In this document: piece by piece, positions 8,890 through 17,894 of the stretch | Numbering within the stretch: position 1 is the stretch's first letter | Layout: each line of letters begins with the position of its first letter | Assembly: GCF_039969785.1 (NCBI RefSeq) | Contig: NZ_JBDVNC010000036.1 | Coordinates: forward strand, 1 to 64,000 | Source: Shimia sp039969785 | GTDB taxonomy: Bacteria; Pseudomonadota; Alphaproteobacteria; Rhodobacterales; Rhodobacteraceae | DNA length: 64,000 nt | Direction of reading: 5' to 3' | Notes under the pieces: generated by a model | Databases searched by the model: none | What the model saw: only the letters and a program-made list of their open reading frames with translations | What the model was told of the DNA's origin: nothing | Program-made: the position numbers and the translations under genes

Positions 8890-9686
8890 AAGTGCTGGAT
8901 CCACGTTTCATAGCACCTCCGTCACCTGTGCTGCCAGAAAAGTGAGGCGAGGCGTTGAACACCTCAGCGTTCGTGGACCCGTGGCCCAGGGTGTCGGGAC
9001 TATCGGGGCCGGGATGCATTATTGAGAACATGTGCCGGAGAAACAACAGGACCCATCGACGATGTCAGACGTGACTGCACCAAAACGCCCGTTGATACCT
9101 AGCGTTTTTTTGTTCTTTTGGAACAACTTGTTCATTGCCTTTCCAATCCACCCGAAACGGGGGATTACGGGCGCGACCTTGCGTATTCGATCAAACGTCA
9201 ACGCTGCAAGGACCCGTCCGCAATCACGCCTTCGGTCATGCCTTTGTTAAAGATTTCGAGCGTACCTTCAACTAGGATGCTCTAGCTTAGTGCCTGGAAA
9301 TCGGGAATTTCGTCGTTGTTGTCAGCGTAGTTCTACACGCGAAGAACTTGCCCCGTCCCGACTCGTTGTTCAGGTCTAAAAGGACTTGCCGCTATTCGGC
9401 CAAGTGTTGCGAATCCTTGGGTTGGGTCATTAGCTGCTTTTCGACGTCGAATTCTCCGAAGACAGACTGGAAGCTGAATTTCTTTCGGATTGTTCGCAGA
9501 TATGCAGCGTGGCACGTGAAATGCGAAGGCCCACTGAATTCGTCTACTTTAGGCCTAGCAGCAAGCTTCACTGCGGCCATTGGAACATCAATGGGGTGTC
9601 GATTTTGCTATGCCAAACAGCTTTCCTATCAAGCAAAGCTGTGACACCTTGCACACTCGGACCACAAACAATCTGAACTCACAATC
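8890..9686. other. 797-bp region without a recognisable intact gene
   Basis: No open frame here has family motifs. The minus strand between about 9200 and 9590 has protein-like stretches in shifting frames, for example LRTIRKKFSFQSVFGEFDVEK and LVEGTLEIFNKGMTEGVIADG, interrupted by stops, which looks like a worn gene of unknown family. No terminator with a T-run was found behind the response regulator gene. Confidence 0.5.
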
Positions 9687-10835
9687 ATGCACCGACACCG
9701 CGCACAGCATCATACGTCTCTCAATGAAGACACTTTACAGATCACAACGGCCTTTAAGGCTGGATTGAAAGACAAAGACGTTGCAGATTTCTATGCGCTC
9801 AATTGGCAGCGCCCCATTGCATTGGGGCGCGCTGATTTCACTCGCTGGCAGTTTTGCGAGGCACCAGACGCGAGCGGGAATAACCACAGCGTAGTTGCGC
9901 TGCAAAACAACAAAATTGTTGCCGTTATGGGCGCTAACCCCCGGACATTTATCTTACCGACGGGGGAAACTCGCGGTGCCGAACTGACAACTTGGATCGT
10001 AAATGAAACTGCGCGAGGCCGTGGGGTCGGAACGCGGATTTTGACCTACCTGAAAAACCATTACGACGTGTTGATGGGGGCCGGGATTACGTCTGCAGCT
10101 CAACCACTTTACCTCGGCGGCGGGTTCACATTTCTGGCCCACATCCCACGTTTTTTCCACGTAACGGACTTCGACAAAGTAAAATTGTTTACTGATGCGA
10201 TCCCCTCAGCTTTATCGCTCGTCAAAAAACGCCAATCCTATTGCCCGGAAGTTGCCCATGAGGCAGTTCGCTGCAATGCGTTTGATCTTGGCGATCTCGG
10301 CAAACATGCCCACCCGATGAACTGTATGGGCATGAATGCTCGCAAGGACCGCCATTTGAGCTGGCGGTATGACAACCATCCGGTGTTTGCGCATGATGCG
10401 TATCGTGTTCACTCTGTTTCAACCCCGGGCAAAGGGGCTGGAGTTATCCTGCGTCAGGACCATGTGCTGGACACGCCAATCCTTCATTTGCTTGATCTGT
10501 TCGGCGATCCTCACGACTTTGCCGCCGCGTTCAACTTTGTCGAGGCCGAAGCCCATCGTCGTGGAGCCGCGTTTGTCGATGCCAGCTTTACATACGCCCC
10601 TCTGGTTGGGCAGGCGCGCGCGCGCTATTGGAATTCAGCTGTAGATGATCCTCTGATTGACTTACCCTCGCTGTTCTATCCCGTCGAGTTACGGCGTCCC
10701 CCAACGACTTCGGTTGCCTTTTGGAGCCGCAATGCGCGTGACGATCTCTATGCGTTTTCCCAATTGCACATCACCAAAGGAGACATGGATCTGGATCGCC
10801 CAACACTGGCGTATTACGAAAGCAAAGACCTGTGA
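9687..10835 (+). CDS. GNAT-family N-acetyltransferase of a surface-glycan locus
   Basis: A 382-residue protein with a GNAT acetyl-CoA fold in its N-terminal half: strand NKIVAVMGANPRTFIL, then ELTTWIVNETARGRGVGTRI, where R110-x-x-G-x-G is the pyrophosphate loop. The C-terminal half (about 200-382) resembles no family I can name. Its stop overlaps the GTG start of a polysaccharide deacetylase gene, and Kdo-transferase-type genes follow, so acetylation (or acyl transfer) of a glycan precursor is likely. No good ribosome site precedes the ATG at 9687, and the first 15 residues look unstructured, so the true start may differ. Confidence 0.8.
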   Translation: MHRHRAQHHTSLNEDTLQITTAFKAGLKDKDVADFYALNWQRPIALGRADFTRWQFCEAPDASGNNHSVVALQNNKIVAVMGANPRTFILPTGETRGAELTTWIVNETARGRGVGTRILTYLKNHYDVLMGAGITSAAQPLYLGGGFTFLAHIPRFFHVTDFDKVKLFTDAIPSALSLVKKRQSYCPEVAHEAVRCNAFDLGDLGKHAHPMNCMGMNARKDRHLSWRYDNHPVFAHDAYRVHSVSTPGKGAGVILRQDHVLDTPILHLLDLFGDPHDFAAAFNFVEAEAHRRGAAFVDASFTYAPLVGQARARYWNSAVDDPLIDLPSLFYPVELRRPPTTSVAFWSRNARDDLYAFSQLHITKGDMDLDRPTLAYYESKDL

Positions 10836-11836
10836 CCGGGTACCTCACGTCGGACGGTTCGTCGCTTACCGTGGTGATGTATCATTATGTACGCCCGGTT
10901 GCGTCCTCTGCGTTTCCACGCCTCAAGGCACTCGAGCTCGACCATTTTTTGGCCCAGACCGACTATTTGTCCGAGCATTACGCAATGATTTCGCCCGACC
11001 AGCTGCGCCTGGCCATTCAAGGCCGCCTTGCATTACCGCCCAACGCTTGTTTGCTGACGTTTGATGACGGCTACAGCGATCATTATCAATACGTGTTGCC
11101 CGCGCTTTGCTCACGTGGGTTGTCGGGTCTGTTTTTTACACCTTATCAATCACTTGTCGAACAGCGCATGCTGGACGTCAACAAGGTTCAATTTGTGCTG
11201 TCCAACGCGGCAGAAGACGTCGACCTGGCCGCGGAACTTGATGATTTCCTGCACCGAGAGACCACACTTGACGTGACCAGATTACGCCGTGAACACCTGC
11301 ACGCCAATCGGTATGACAGCGCATCGGTTTCGTATTTCAAACGCCTGTTGCAACACGCCTTGCCCTGCGATGTCAGACAAACGGCAACCGATTATCTCTT
11401 TTCCAAACACGTAAGCCGTGATCAGACTCAATTCGCCGCCGAATTGTATCTGAATGTCGATCAGGCAAAAGAGATGCGCGATGCGGGCATGGAATTCGGC
11501 GGCCATGGGCACGACCACCTCTGGCACGCCCAAACTGACGCCGCCAGCCTTGCACAAGAGGTCGCGGGCAGTGTTCAGGCACTGACCAAAATCGGCGCTC
11601 CTGTTAAAGGAGGCTTCTATTGCTACCCCTTCGGGAGTCACAACGATCTGGTGTGTGACGCAGTGCGGTCCGCAGGTTTCCAAATTGGCTTTACGGTCGA
11701 ACCACACCTAACACCCTCAACAGGCCAAGACCCTTTGCGCATTCCGCGCCTTGATACAAACGACCTGCCAAAAGCCCGAGACGCCGTTGATGATCCGTGG
11801 TTATTGGCAGCCCGCCCACGACAGGATCGCGCGTGA
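10832..11836 (+). CDS. polysaccharide deacetylase (NodB-homology, CE4)
   Basis: 334 residues, GTG start overlapping the preceding stop (GTGA). The NodB motif 1 TFDDGYSDH (Thr76 to His84) carries the catalytic Asp78 and metal-binding Asp79; FGGHGHDH (222-229) supplies the metal histidines; FYCYPFGSHND forms the groove motif. No signal peptide is present, which suggests a cytoplasmic or membrane-side step on a glycan precursor rather than wall editing. It is coupled to the acetyltransferase upstream and the GT30 gene downstream by overlaps. Confidence 0.9.
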   Translation: MTGYLTSDGSSLTVVMYHYVRPVASSAFPRLKALELDHFLAQTDYLSEHYAMISPDQLRLAIQGRLALPPNACLLTFDDGYSDHYQYVLPALCSRGLSGLFFTPYQSLVEQRMLDVNKVQFVLSNAAEDVDLAAELDDFLHRETTLDVTRLRREHLHANRYDSASVSYFKRLLQHALPCDVRQTATDYLFSKHVSRDQTQFAAELYLNVDQAKEMRDAGMEFGGHGHDHLWHAQTDAASLAQEVAGSVQALTKIGAPVKGGFYCYPFGSHNDLVCDAVRSAGFQIGFTVEPHLTPSTGQDPLRIPRLDTNDLPKARDAVDDPWLLAARPRQDRA

Positions 11837-13122
11837 CCTCGCCCGCCGCTCCCGGATTGATGTTGCGCGCCTACTTGGCATTGCGCCCAGCCCTGCAACC
11901 GCTCATGCGCGTGATTTTGCGCCGTCGCGTTGCGCAAGGCAAAGACACCCAGGCACGCGCAGGCGAAAAACTGGGCCACGCAACGCTGGCCCGTCCAGGC
12001 GGCACACTGGTCTGGCTGCATGCCGTTGGTCTGGGCGAAGTTTTGGCGCTACGCCCTCTGATCCTTGCAATGAGCGAACAACGGCCCGACTTGAGCTTTC
12101 TGATCACATCTACGGCCCGGTCTTCTGCAAAGGTCGCAGGCGCGAACCTGCCGCCCAACACCTTGCATCAGTTTTTGCCACTGGATGGACCCAACTTTGT
12201 AAACGCTTTCCTCGATCACTGGCGGCCCGATCTGGCGGTCTGGTCCGAACAGGACGTCTGGCCCGGCGCCGTAATGGACATCGCAAATCGCGAAATCCCA
12301 CAAGCCTATATAAATGCCCGCATTACAGCTGAAGGCTTTCGCCGCCGCGCCCGTCTGGGCCGTTTGAATTCGGACATCCTGTCCAGGTTTCTTTTGGTTG
12401 GATCACAGAACCAGGAAACGGTGCACTTTCTGGCGCAACTCGGAGCAAATGACGTTCAACTATTCCCCTCGCTTAAACCGGCTGCACCGGCCTTGGTCCA
12501 TGATCCGGATTCGCTGCGAAACCTCCAAACAGGGTTGAGCGGGCGCAAAGTCTGGGTTGCCGCGTCGACCCACGAAGGTGACGAGGCTGTTGCACTGGCA
12601 GCACAATCCCACATCTTTGCTGAGGACCCTGCCCGACTGCTTATCCTTGCCCCGCGTATTCCGGCGCGGGCCAGCGAAATCGCCGCCGAATTGAACCGGC
12701 TGAATATCTCTTTTGCGCAGCGCAGTAAAAATGATCGCATGGATGCATCCACCGCCGTCTATCTTGCTGATACATTTGGAGAATTGGGGCTCTGGTATCG
12801 ATTAGCGGATCACGCCCTGATCGGAAATTCATTTCAGGGGCGAGGCGGGCACAATCCGTGGGAAGCCATATGCCTGGGCGTTCCGGTGATTTGCGGACCC
12901 GACACACAAAACTTTGAGGATGATTATGATCAGGTCGACAGCGCAGGTTTGCTGACCCGGATCATCGATAAATCAAACCCGGCTGATCAGCTGGCTCAGA
13001 CCGTCGCTCGACTGCACGACTCTACCGTGCAGACCAAAGCCAAAGCACTTGTCGCTCAAGCCCACGACGGGCTTTCGCCCCTTGCTGCAAAACTTGTTTC
13101 GCTGATAAAGACCCCATCATGA
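11833..13122 (+). CDS. GT30-family (Kdo transferase-like) glycosyltransferase, first of a tandem pair
   Basis: 429 residues from a GTG overlapping the deacetylase stop (GTGA); an upstream in-frame ATG at 11797 is less likely. GT30 traits are TLVWLHAVGLGEVLALRPLI near the N-terminus, LAVWSEQDVWPGAV, and the C-terminal nucleotide-sugar motif ALIGNSFQGRGGHNPWEA. It differs clearly from the second copy, whose motifs match WaaA more closely; here the usual GHN-x-x-EP reads GHNPWEA. It probably transfers Kdo or a related keto-sugar to lipid A or to the next residue. Confidence 0.88.
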   Translation: MTSPAAPGLMLRAYLALRPALQPLMRVILRRRVAQGKDTQARAGEKLGHATLARPGGTLVWLHAVGLGEVLALRPLILAMSEQRPDLSFLITSTARSSAKVAGANLPPNTLHQFLPLDGPNFVNAFLDHWRPDLAVWSEQDVWPGAVMDIANREIPQAYINARITAEGFRRRARLGRLNSDILSRFLLVGSQNQETVHFLAQLGANDVQLFPSLKPAAPALVHDPDSLRNLQTGLSGRKVWVAASTHEGDEAVALAAQSHIFAEDPARLLILAPRIPARASEIAAELNRLNISFAQRSKNDRMDASTAVYLADTFGELGLWYRLADHALIGNSFQGRGGHNPWEAICLGVPVICGPDTQNFEDDYDQVDSAGLLTRIIDKSNPADQLAQTVARLHDSTVQTKAKALVAQAHDGLSPLAAKLVSLIKTPS

Positions 13123-14441
13123 TCCTGCGTGTTTTCATGTTCTTCTATCGGCTGGCATGGCTGATCCTGCTGCCAGTGATATTGTTATATTTGCACCGGC
13201 GCAGCCGCAAAGACCCGCTTTACTTTCAACACCTTGGCGAACGTTTTGGGCGGTATGACCGCCCCTTACCACGAGGCGCTTTGTGGGTGCATGGTGTCAG
13301 CCTTGGGGAAACCCGTTCAGCGCTGGCATTGATCCATCTGATGTTGGAACGCGGTGAACACGTGGTGATCACCAACGTAACCCCAGCGGGTCGTCGCGAG
13401 GCTGAAAAGCAATTTGGTGTTGCAATCAAATCCGGGAAACTGGCCGTGGTATGGGCACCGCTGGATATGCCGTTTTGTTACCGGCGCTTTTTTTCCGCCT
13501 GCACCCCGCGCATCGGTCTGCCGCTCGAGGTAGAGATCTGGCCAGATATGATCGCCACAGCCCATAAATGTGGCGTACCGATTTACCTGTGCAACAGCCA
13601 ATATGCCAGCCGCCCATTGGCGCGTGACAGCAAAGGCTTGCGTATGCGCCAACGCATCATCGCAAACTGTGACGGCGCGTTAGTAAAATCCCAACTTCAG
13701 GCGGATCGGTTTGCAGCTATTGGCCTGACAAACATCACCGTGACCGGCGAATTGCGCTTTGATCAACCGATACCCGAGGGCCTGCTTTCCGCAGCCCCAG
13801 CGGCCCGTGCGTCCTTGTGCGCGCAGGATCGCCCCTTTATCACCATCGCCAGCGGGGTCGAGGCCGAAGAAGACCTGTATATCGCCCTGATTGAAGACGT
13901 GCAAAAAACGGCCCGCGCAAAAAGCCTGCCAGTGCCTTATTTCGTCTATGTTCCACGCGCACCGGAACGCTTTACGCCATTGGCCGAGAAAATCCAAACG
14001 GCTGGTCTCTCTGTTTGCCAGCGCAGCGAAATTTTTCCGTCCGGCCCGGTTGGCCTGACCAAAACTCCAGACCATATGCCAGAAGCGGATGTTTTTCTGG
14101 GCGATAGTCTGGGCGAGATGTATTTTTTTCTCGCGCTGGCTGATCAGGTGATCGTTGGCGGAGGGTTCAACGAACGCGGCGCGCATAATATTATCGAACC
14201 GCTGGCCACCGGAAAACCAGTCTTGGTTGGTCCCTACGTGTGGACCATAGAATTCCCCTTTGTCGAAGCCAAAGCCGCCGGGGTTGCCAAGAGTTATGAC
14301 ACTCCCATGGCCATGATACAGGCGCTTAGCGATGAAAAAGCCGCTTCAAAACAAGCGATTGCCGCCTTTGTGGCCAGCCATCGCGGTGCCAGCACGCGGA
14401 CCTTGGAAGCTATAGATCGTGTCATCTCCAGGTCGCCCTGA
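13119..14441 (+). CDS. waaA: 3-deoxy-D-manno-octulosonic acid transferase
   Basis: 440 residues, start overlapping the previous stop (ATGA). The N-terminal hydrophobic anchor (about 5-25) is followed by GERFGRY, whose Glu matches the position of the general base in WaaA enzymes, GALWVHGVSLGETRSALALI, LPLEVEIWPDM, and the C-terminal GDSLGEMYFFLALADQVIVG and GGFNERGAHNIIEP. It attaches Kdo to lipid A precursors at the inner membrane. The tandem arrangement with a second GT30 gene suggests divided labour. Which copy does the essential lipid A step cannot be decided by eye, but this one looks canonical. Confidence 0.92.
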   Translation: MILRVFMFFYRLAWLILLPVILLYLHRRSRKDPLYFQHLGERFGRYDRPLPRGALWVHGVSLGETRSALALIHLMLERGEHVVITNVTPAGRREAEKQFGVAIKSGKLAVVWAPLDMPFCYRRFFSACTPRIGLPLEVEIWPDMIATAHKCGVPIYLCNSQYASRPLARDSKGLRMRQRIIANCDGALVKSQLQADRFAAIGLTNITVTGELRFDQPIPEGLLSAAPAARASLCAQDRPFITIASGVEAEEDLYIALIEDVQKTARAKSLPVPYFVYVPRAPERFTPLAEKIQTAGLSVCQRSEIFPSGPVGLTKTPDHMPEADVFLGDSLGEMYFFLALADQVIVGGGFNERGAHNIIEPLATGKPVLVGPYVWTIEFPFVEAKAAGVAKSYDTPMAMIQALSDEKAASKQAIAAFVASHRGASTRTLEAIDRVISRSP

Positions 14442-14521
14442 CGTCACACCACAAAGGCGCGAAACTTTACACCATCCCGCCAAGACGCTAGCACTCGGGA
14501 AACCTCACAGGAGACACGCGC

Positions 14522-15565
14522 ATGTCCAACCGCTCCATCAAAATTGGCAACCGTGAAATCGGCCCCGATCACCCCCCCTTGGTGATTGCAGAGATTGGTA
14601 TCAATCACGGCGGTGATCTGGCAGTGGCCAAGGAAATGGTACGTCTTGCGGCGTTGTCGGGCTGCGAAATGGTCAAACACCAAACCCACTTCGTAGATGA
14701 CGAAATGACCGATGAAGCCAAAGAGATTTTCCCGCCCAACGCGGATGTGTCAATTTGGGACGTCATGGCCCAATGTGCGCTGTCGGGTGAGGATGAACTG
14801 GAACTGAAACGTTACACCGAAGACCTCGGTATGATCTTCATTTCAACGCCATTTTCGCGCCGCGCCGCGGATTTCCTGAATGATGCGGATGTGCCTGCCT
14901 TCAAGATCGGGTCGGGCGAAGCTGACAATCTGCCGCTGATCCGCCACATTGCCCGCATGGGCAAACCGATCATCATGTCGACCGGAATGCAAACCGTTGA
15001 GACCATGCGTCGCTCGGTCGCCATTCTGGACGAAGCCGGGGTTGATTATGCGCTTCTGGAATGCACAAACCTTTATCCATCTCCACCGGAAATCGTATCC
15101 CTTCAGGGTGTTACAGAGCTAAAGGCCGCATTTCCAAATGCTATTGTCGGTTTTTCTGACCATTCAATCGGACCGGAAATGGCGTTGGCCTCAGTCGCTC
15201 TGGGTGCTTGTATCCTCGAACGCCATTACACCGATACGCGCTATCGTCAGGGGCCGGATATTATCAATTCTATGGATCCGTCCGAATTGCGTCTGCTCAT
15301 CGAACGTTCACGCGAAATCTGGATCGCCGCGAACAATCCCAAACAGCGCACGCAAGCCGAAGAGCCAGTATATGCCTTTGCACGTGCTTCGGTTGTCGCC
15401 GATGCCGATCTGCCTGCCGGGCATGTCATCACCGAATCCGACATCTGGGCCCGTCGCCCTGGCTCCGGCGAAATTCCCGGATTTGAGTTCGACAAGGTCG
15501 TAGGAAAGACGCTGAACCACGCCGTGACACGCAACACGCAACTGCGCTGGTCGGATTTTGGCTGA
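14522..15565 (+). CDS. NeuB-family nonulosonic acid synthase
   Basis: 347 residues. The TIM-barrel NeuB domain (about 20-270) has VIAEIGINHGGDLAVAKEMV, FISTPFSRRAADFL, FKIGSGEADNLPLIRHIA and VGFSDHSIG; the C-terminal SAF (antifreeze-like) domain is at about 285-345. It condenses phosphoenolpyruvate with a 6-carbon amino sugar to give a sialic-acid-like 9-carbon sugar. AGGAGA lies ahead of the ATG. The sugar specificity (N-acetylneuraminate, legionaminate or pseudaminate) cannot be settled from motifs, but NeuC, a CMP-sugar synthetase and a PtmA/PtmF-like pair nearby point to the legionaminate branch. Confidence 0.92.
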   Translation: MSNRSIKIGNREIGPDHPPLVIAEIGINHGGDLAVAKEMVRLAALSGCEMVKHQTHFVDDEMTDEAKEIFPPNADVSIWDVMAQCALSGEDELELKRYTEDLGMIFISTPFSRRAADFLNDADVPAFKIGSGEADNLPLIRHIARMGKPIIMSTGMQTVETMRRSVAILDEAGVDYALLECTNLYPSPPEIVSLQGVTELKAAFPNAIVGFSDHSIGPEMALASVALGACILERHYTDTRYRQGPDIINSMDPSELRLLIERSREIWIAANNPKQRTQAEEPVYAFARASVVADADLPAGHVITESDIWARRPGSGEIPGFEFDKVVGKTLNHAVTRNTQLRWSDFG

Positions 15566-15568
15566 CTT

Positions 15569-16246
15569 ATGATCCTGTCCCAATCACATAACTTCATCTT
15601 TGTGCATGTACCTAAAACGGCTGGAACAGCTATGACATCGGCACTTGAGCCGTTTGGGGTTTATCCGCCGCGTACGGTCTGGAGGTCGTTTGTACGGCGA
15701 CTCCCCATCGTGGAATCCCCGGATACGGTCTATCTGCGCAAACATGAATCTGCCGCCGGGGTACGCCGCAAACTGGGCCCCGATGTGTTTGAGCGGTTTC
15801 ATCGCTTTGCCGTGGTGCGCAATCCTTATGATCACGCCGTGTCGCATTACGAATTCATGAAACAGTTCCGCATACCCAAAATCGCGGAAAAGATCGCCAA
15901 CATGTCCTTTGCCGACTATCTGCGCTATCGCATGAAAAAGCCGTTCTGGAATGACACGTTTTTCGCGCGCCTGCCGGATCAGGCGCACTTTCTGATCGAC
16001 GAAAACGGTGCTCTTTTGGTGCACAGGTTGATGAAATTCGAAAGCCTGGCCGACGATTTCGACGCGATGGCGCATGACCTGGGCATGGGCGACGTTACGT
16101 TGCGACGCGTCAATGAAACTAAAAGCCGCACCGACAAGCGTCCATGGAAAATATATTTTGATAGTGAATCAAAAGAGTTAGCAGACACTCTTTATGCACG
16201 CGACTTCGCATTGCTCGGATACGATCCAGTCATCGACGGGTTGTGA
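15569..16246 (+). CDS. sulfotransferase family 2 protein
   Basis: 225 residues, starting three bases after the NeuB stop. NFIFVHVPKTAGTAM (about 8-22) is the 5'-phosphosulfate loop and FAVVRNPYDHAVSHYEF (about 80-96) the 3'-phosphate motif of PAPS-dependent carbohydrate sulfotransferases. Close spacing suggests co-expression with NeuB, so sulfation of the surface glycan is the likely role. It ends four bases before the convergent methyltransferase gene. The exact acceptor is unknown. Confidence 0.85.
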   Translation: MILSQSHNFIFVHVPKTAGTAMTSALEPFGVYPPRTVWRSFVRRLPIVESPDTVYLRKHESAAGVRRKLGPDVFERFHRFAVVRNPYDHAVSHYEFMKQFRIPKIAEKIANMSFADYLRYRMKKPFWNDTFFARLPDQAHFLIDENGALLVHRLMKFESLADDFDAMAHDLGMGDVTLRRVNETKSRTDKRPWKIYFDSESKELADTLYARDFALLGYDPVIDGL

Positions 16247-16250
16247 TCCG

Positions 16251-16970
16251 CTACTCTGGCACGTTTTCTAAAGCGGACAAATCAGGCAGGTCTGCGATCC
16301 GCCAGACGCCGAGAAACTTGTCATGTCGACTGCCTTTTAGGCCCGGCTGGCTTTCGTCGATCATCCGTTTGGGTTCCGGAAACGAAAATGGTGCCGCCCG
16401 CAGGTTCAGCGCCCTCCACTGACCAGTGGCAATGTCAACATTTTCTGCGGTGTCCGGATTTGTCGTTGTGACCAGCCATTGTGAACCCGACGCTTTGATA
16501 TTGCGAACCGCTGCCGCAATATGAGCGTTGGACAAATGCACAAGACAGTCTCGCACAAAAACAATGTCATGCGCTGGAACTGGTCCCTGAATAAGATCGA
16601 TCACCTCGAACTTTACGGTGTCCCGCCCAAACTCCTGTTGATTGGCGGCAATCATCGGCGCGACAATGTCACCTCCTGTGTATGATTTGACACCCAAATC
16701 AACGTTGCGCATCCAGAAATAGTCGCCACACGGCAAATCCAAAAAGCTCTCCGCCTGCAGCTCATTGACCAGCTTTGGCAAGGCGGCCCGCACGATTTCG
16801 GTTGTGGCCAGATTGGATCCTTTGCCAGATCGACTGTCAGAATCGCCCCATTTGTTTGACGTATAATACCGGGTGAACACGTCAGCCGGGCTGCGTCGGT
16901 TCAGCTTCCACTGGCGAAAGCGCTCTTTCAGCGATCCAATCATGCCCATACCCCAGACTTCCTTGTTCAC
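16251..16970 (-). CDS. class I SAM-dependent methyltransferase
   Basis: 239 residues with SAM motif I as FLDLPCGDYFWM (76-87), motif II-like VKFEVIDLIQG and post-I DIVFVRDCLVHLSN. This form, with LPCGD and CLVHLSN, occurs in small glycan-locus methyltransferases. Start uncertain: Met1, Met8 and Met10 are all in frame. Its ATG at 16970 overlaps the stop of the upstream glycosyltransferase gene (ATGA), so the two are one unit, possibly adding a methyl group to the residue that the neighbour transfers. Confidence 0.82.
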   Translation of the reverse strand: MNKEVWGMGMIGSLKERFRQWKLNRRSPADVFTRYYTSNKWGDSDSRSGKGSNLATTEIVRAALPKLVNELQAESFLDLPCGDYFWMRNVDLGVKSYTGGDIVAPMIAANQQEFGRDTVKFEVIDLIQGPVPAHDIVFVRDCLVHLSNAHIAAAVRNIKASGSQWLVTTTNPDTAENVDIATGQWRALNLRAAPFSFPEPKRMIDESQPGLKGSRHDKFLGVWRIADLPDLSALENVPE

Positions 16971-17761
16971 TCAAACGGCGGAATACGCCCGCCGTTTTTG
17001 ACCCAATAATCACACACCCAGCCCACAGGACCATGTCCCATGTGCGGAAACTTATCCCAGAACCCGGCGCGATCAGAAATCAAATCAATCGGGCGCGGAT
17101 CACCATGAAAGGCGACGACTTTTGCGGTCGCAGGTGGCGACTTTGGCGGCAACACCAAATCGACCAACATGGGGCGTCGCAGGTATCTCTTGAAACTCAG
17201 CACCCATCCCGGCTCCCAATATTGCACATCCTCAACATGACCCAACACAAAATCCTGTTCATTGGCAAAAGATGCGCGCGCCGCGCTCTTGTCGTGCTGA
17301 AACGCCTCAAGCACATTTACATGCGCCCCTGCTTCAAATGCAAAAATCCCCGTGCCCAGATGCCGCGGATGGGTTTCTTTTGCACCCGGATGCCACCCCG
17401 GTCCTACGCCAATACCGATAAAGGGTGCAGAATGATCAAACATCTCGTCCAGCCCGCCCAACACGACCATATCAAGGTCAATGAACAAGCACCGGCCGCG
17501 AATATCATGCAATTGCGGAACATAAAGGCTCAGTTTGGGCCACACACCGGGTGTAAACCATTCGGCTTCAGTCAGACCGATATCCGGGATCGGCAATACA
17601 TCGATCCCATCATCCAACCCTGCCCCATCATCAGTGAGGCAAACAAACCGAAACGGCCCGGTAATTGCCGTATGGCAGGCATTGTAGAGAACATTCACAT
17701 AGTCCGGCGGAAACAACGTTCCCCACTTCATGCACAGAACCGTACGATCACTCTGAGACAC
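16967..17761 (-). CDS. DxD glycosyltransferase, GT8-like
   Basis: 264 residues of the GT-A type. The core has FRFVCLTDDGAGLDDGIDVL, WPKLSLYVPQL and CLFIDLDMVVLGGLDEMF, with the metal-binding Asp95-x-Asp97, then GTGIFAFEAG and WVLSFKRYL. The same order of motifs occurs in the gene at 21439-22332, so they are paralogues. No signal peptide. Donor and acceptor cannot be predicted; the locus suggests surface polysaccharide assembly in the cytoplasm. Confidence 0.8.
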   Translation of the reverse strand: MSQSDRTVLCMKWGTLFPPDYVNVLYNACHTAITGPFRFVCLTDDGAGLDDGIDVLPIPDIGLTEAEWFTPGVWPKLSLYVPQLHDIRGRCLFIDLDMVVLGGLDEMFDHSAPFIGIGVGPGWHPGAKETHPRHLGTGIFAFEAGAHVNVLEAFQHDKSAARASFANEQDFVLGHVEDVQYWEPGWVLSFKRYLRRPMLVDLVLPPKSPPATAKVVAFHGDPRPIDLISDRAGFWDKFPHMGHGPVGWVCDYWVKNGGRIPPFE

Positions 17762-17894
17762 CGGCTTTCCCTCAACAATGAAGGTTCTGACTATGCGACG
17801 GGCTCGGTCTTGTCCAGCCGTTGATCCGCTTGAGCTTGTTCTGACGCTCGGCTAGGGTGCCCGCCACTGTCCCGTCAAATATACCCGGAACCCC

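Noticed and set aside
8890..8950. Terminator behind the response regulator gene (GTGCT...AGCAC)
   Set aside because: Only a five-base stem with a 15-base loop and no T-run.
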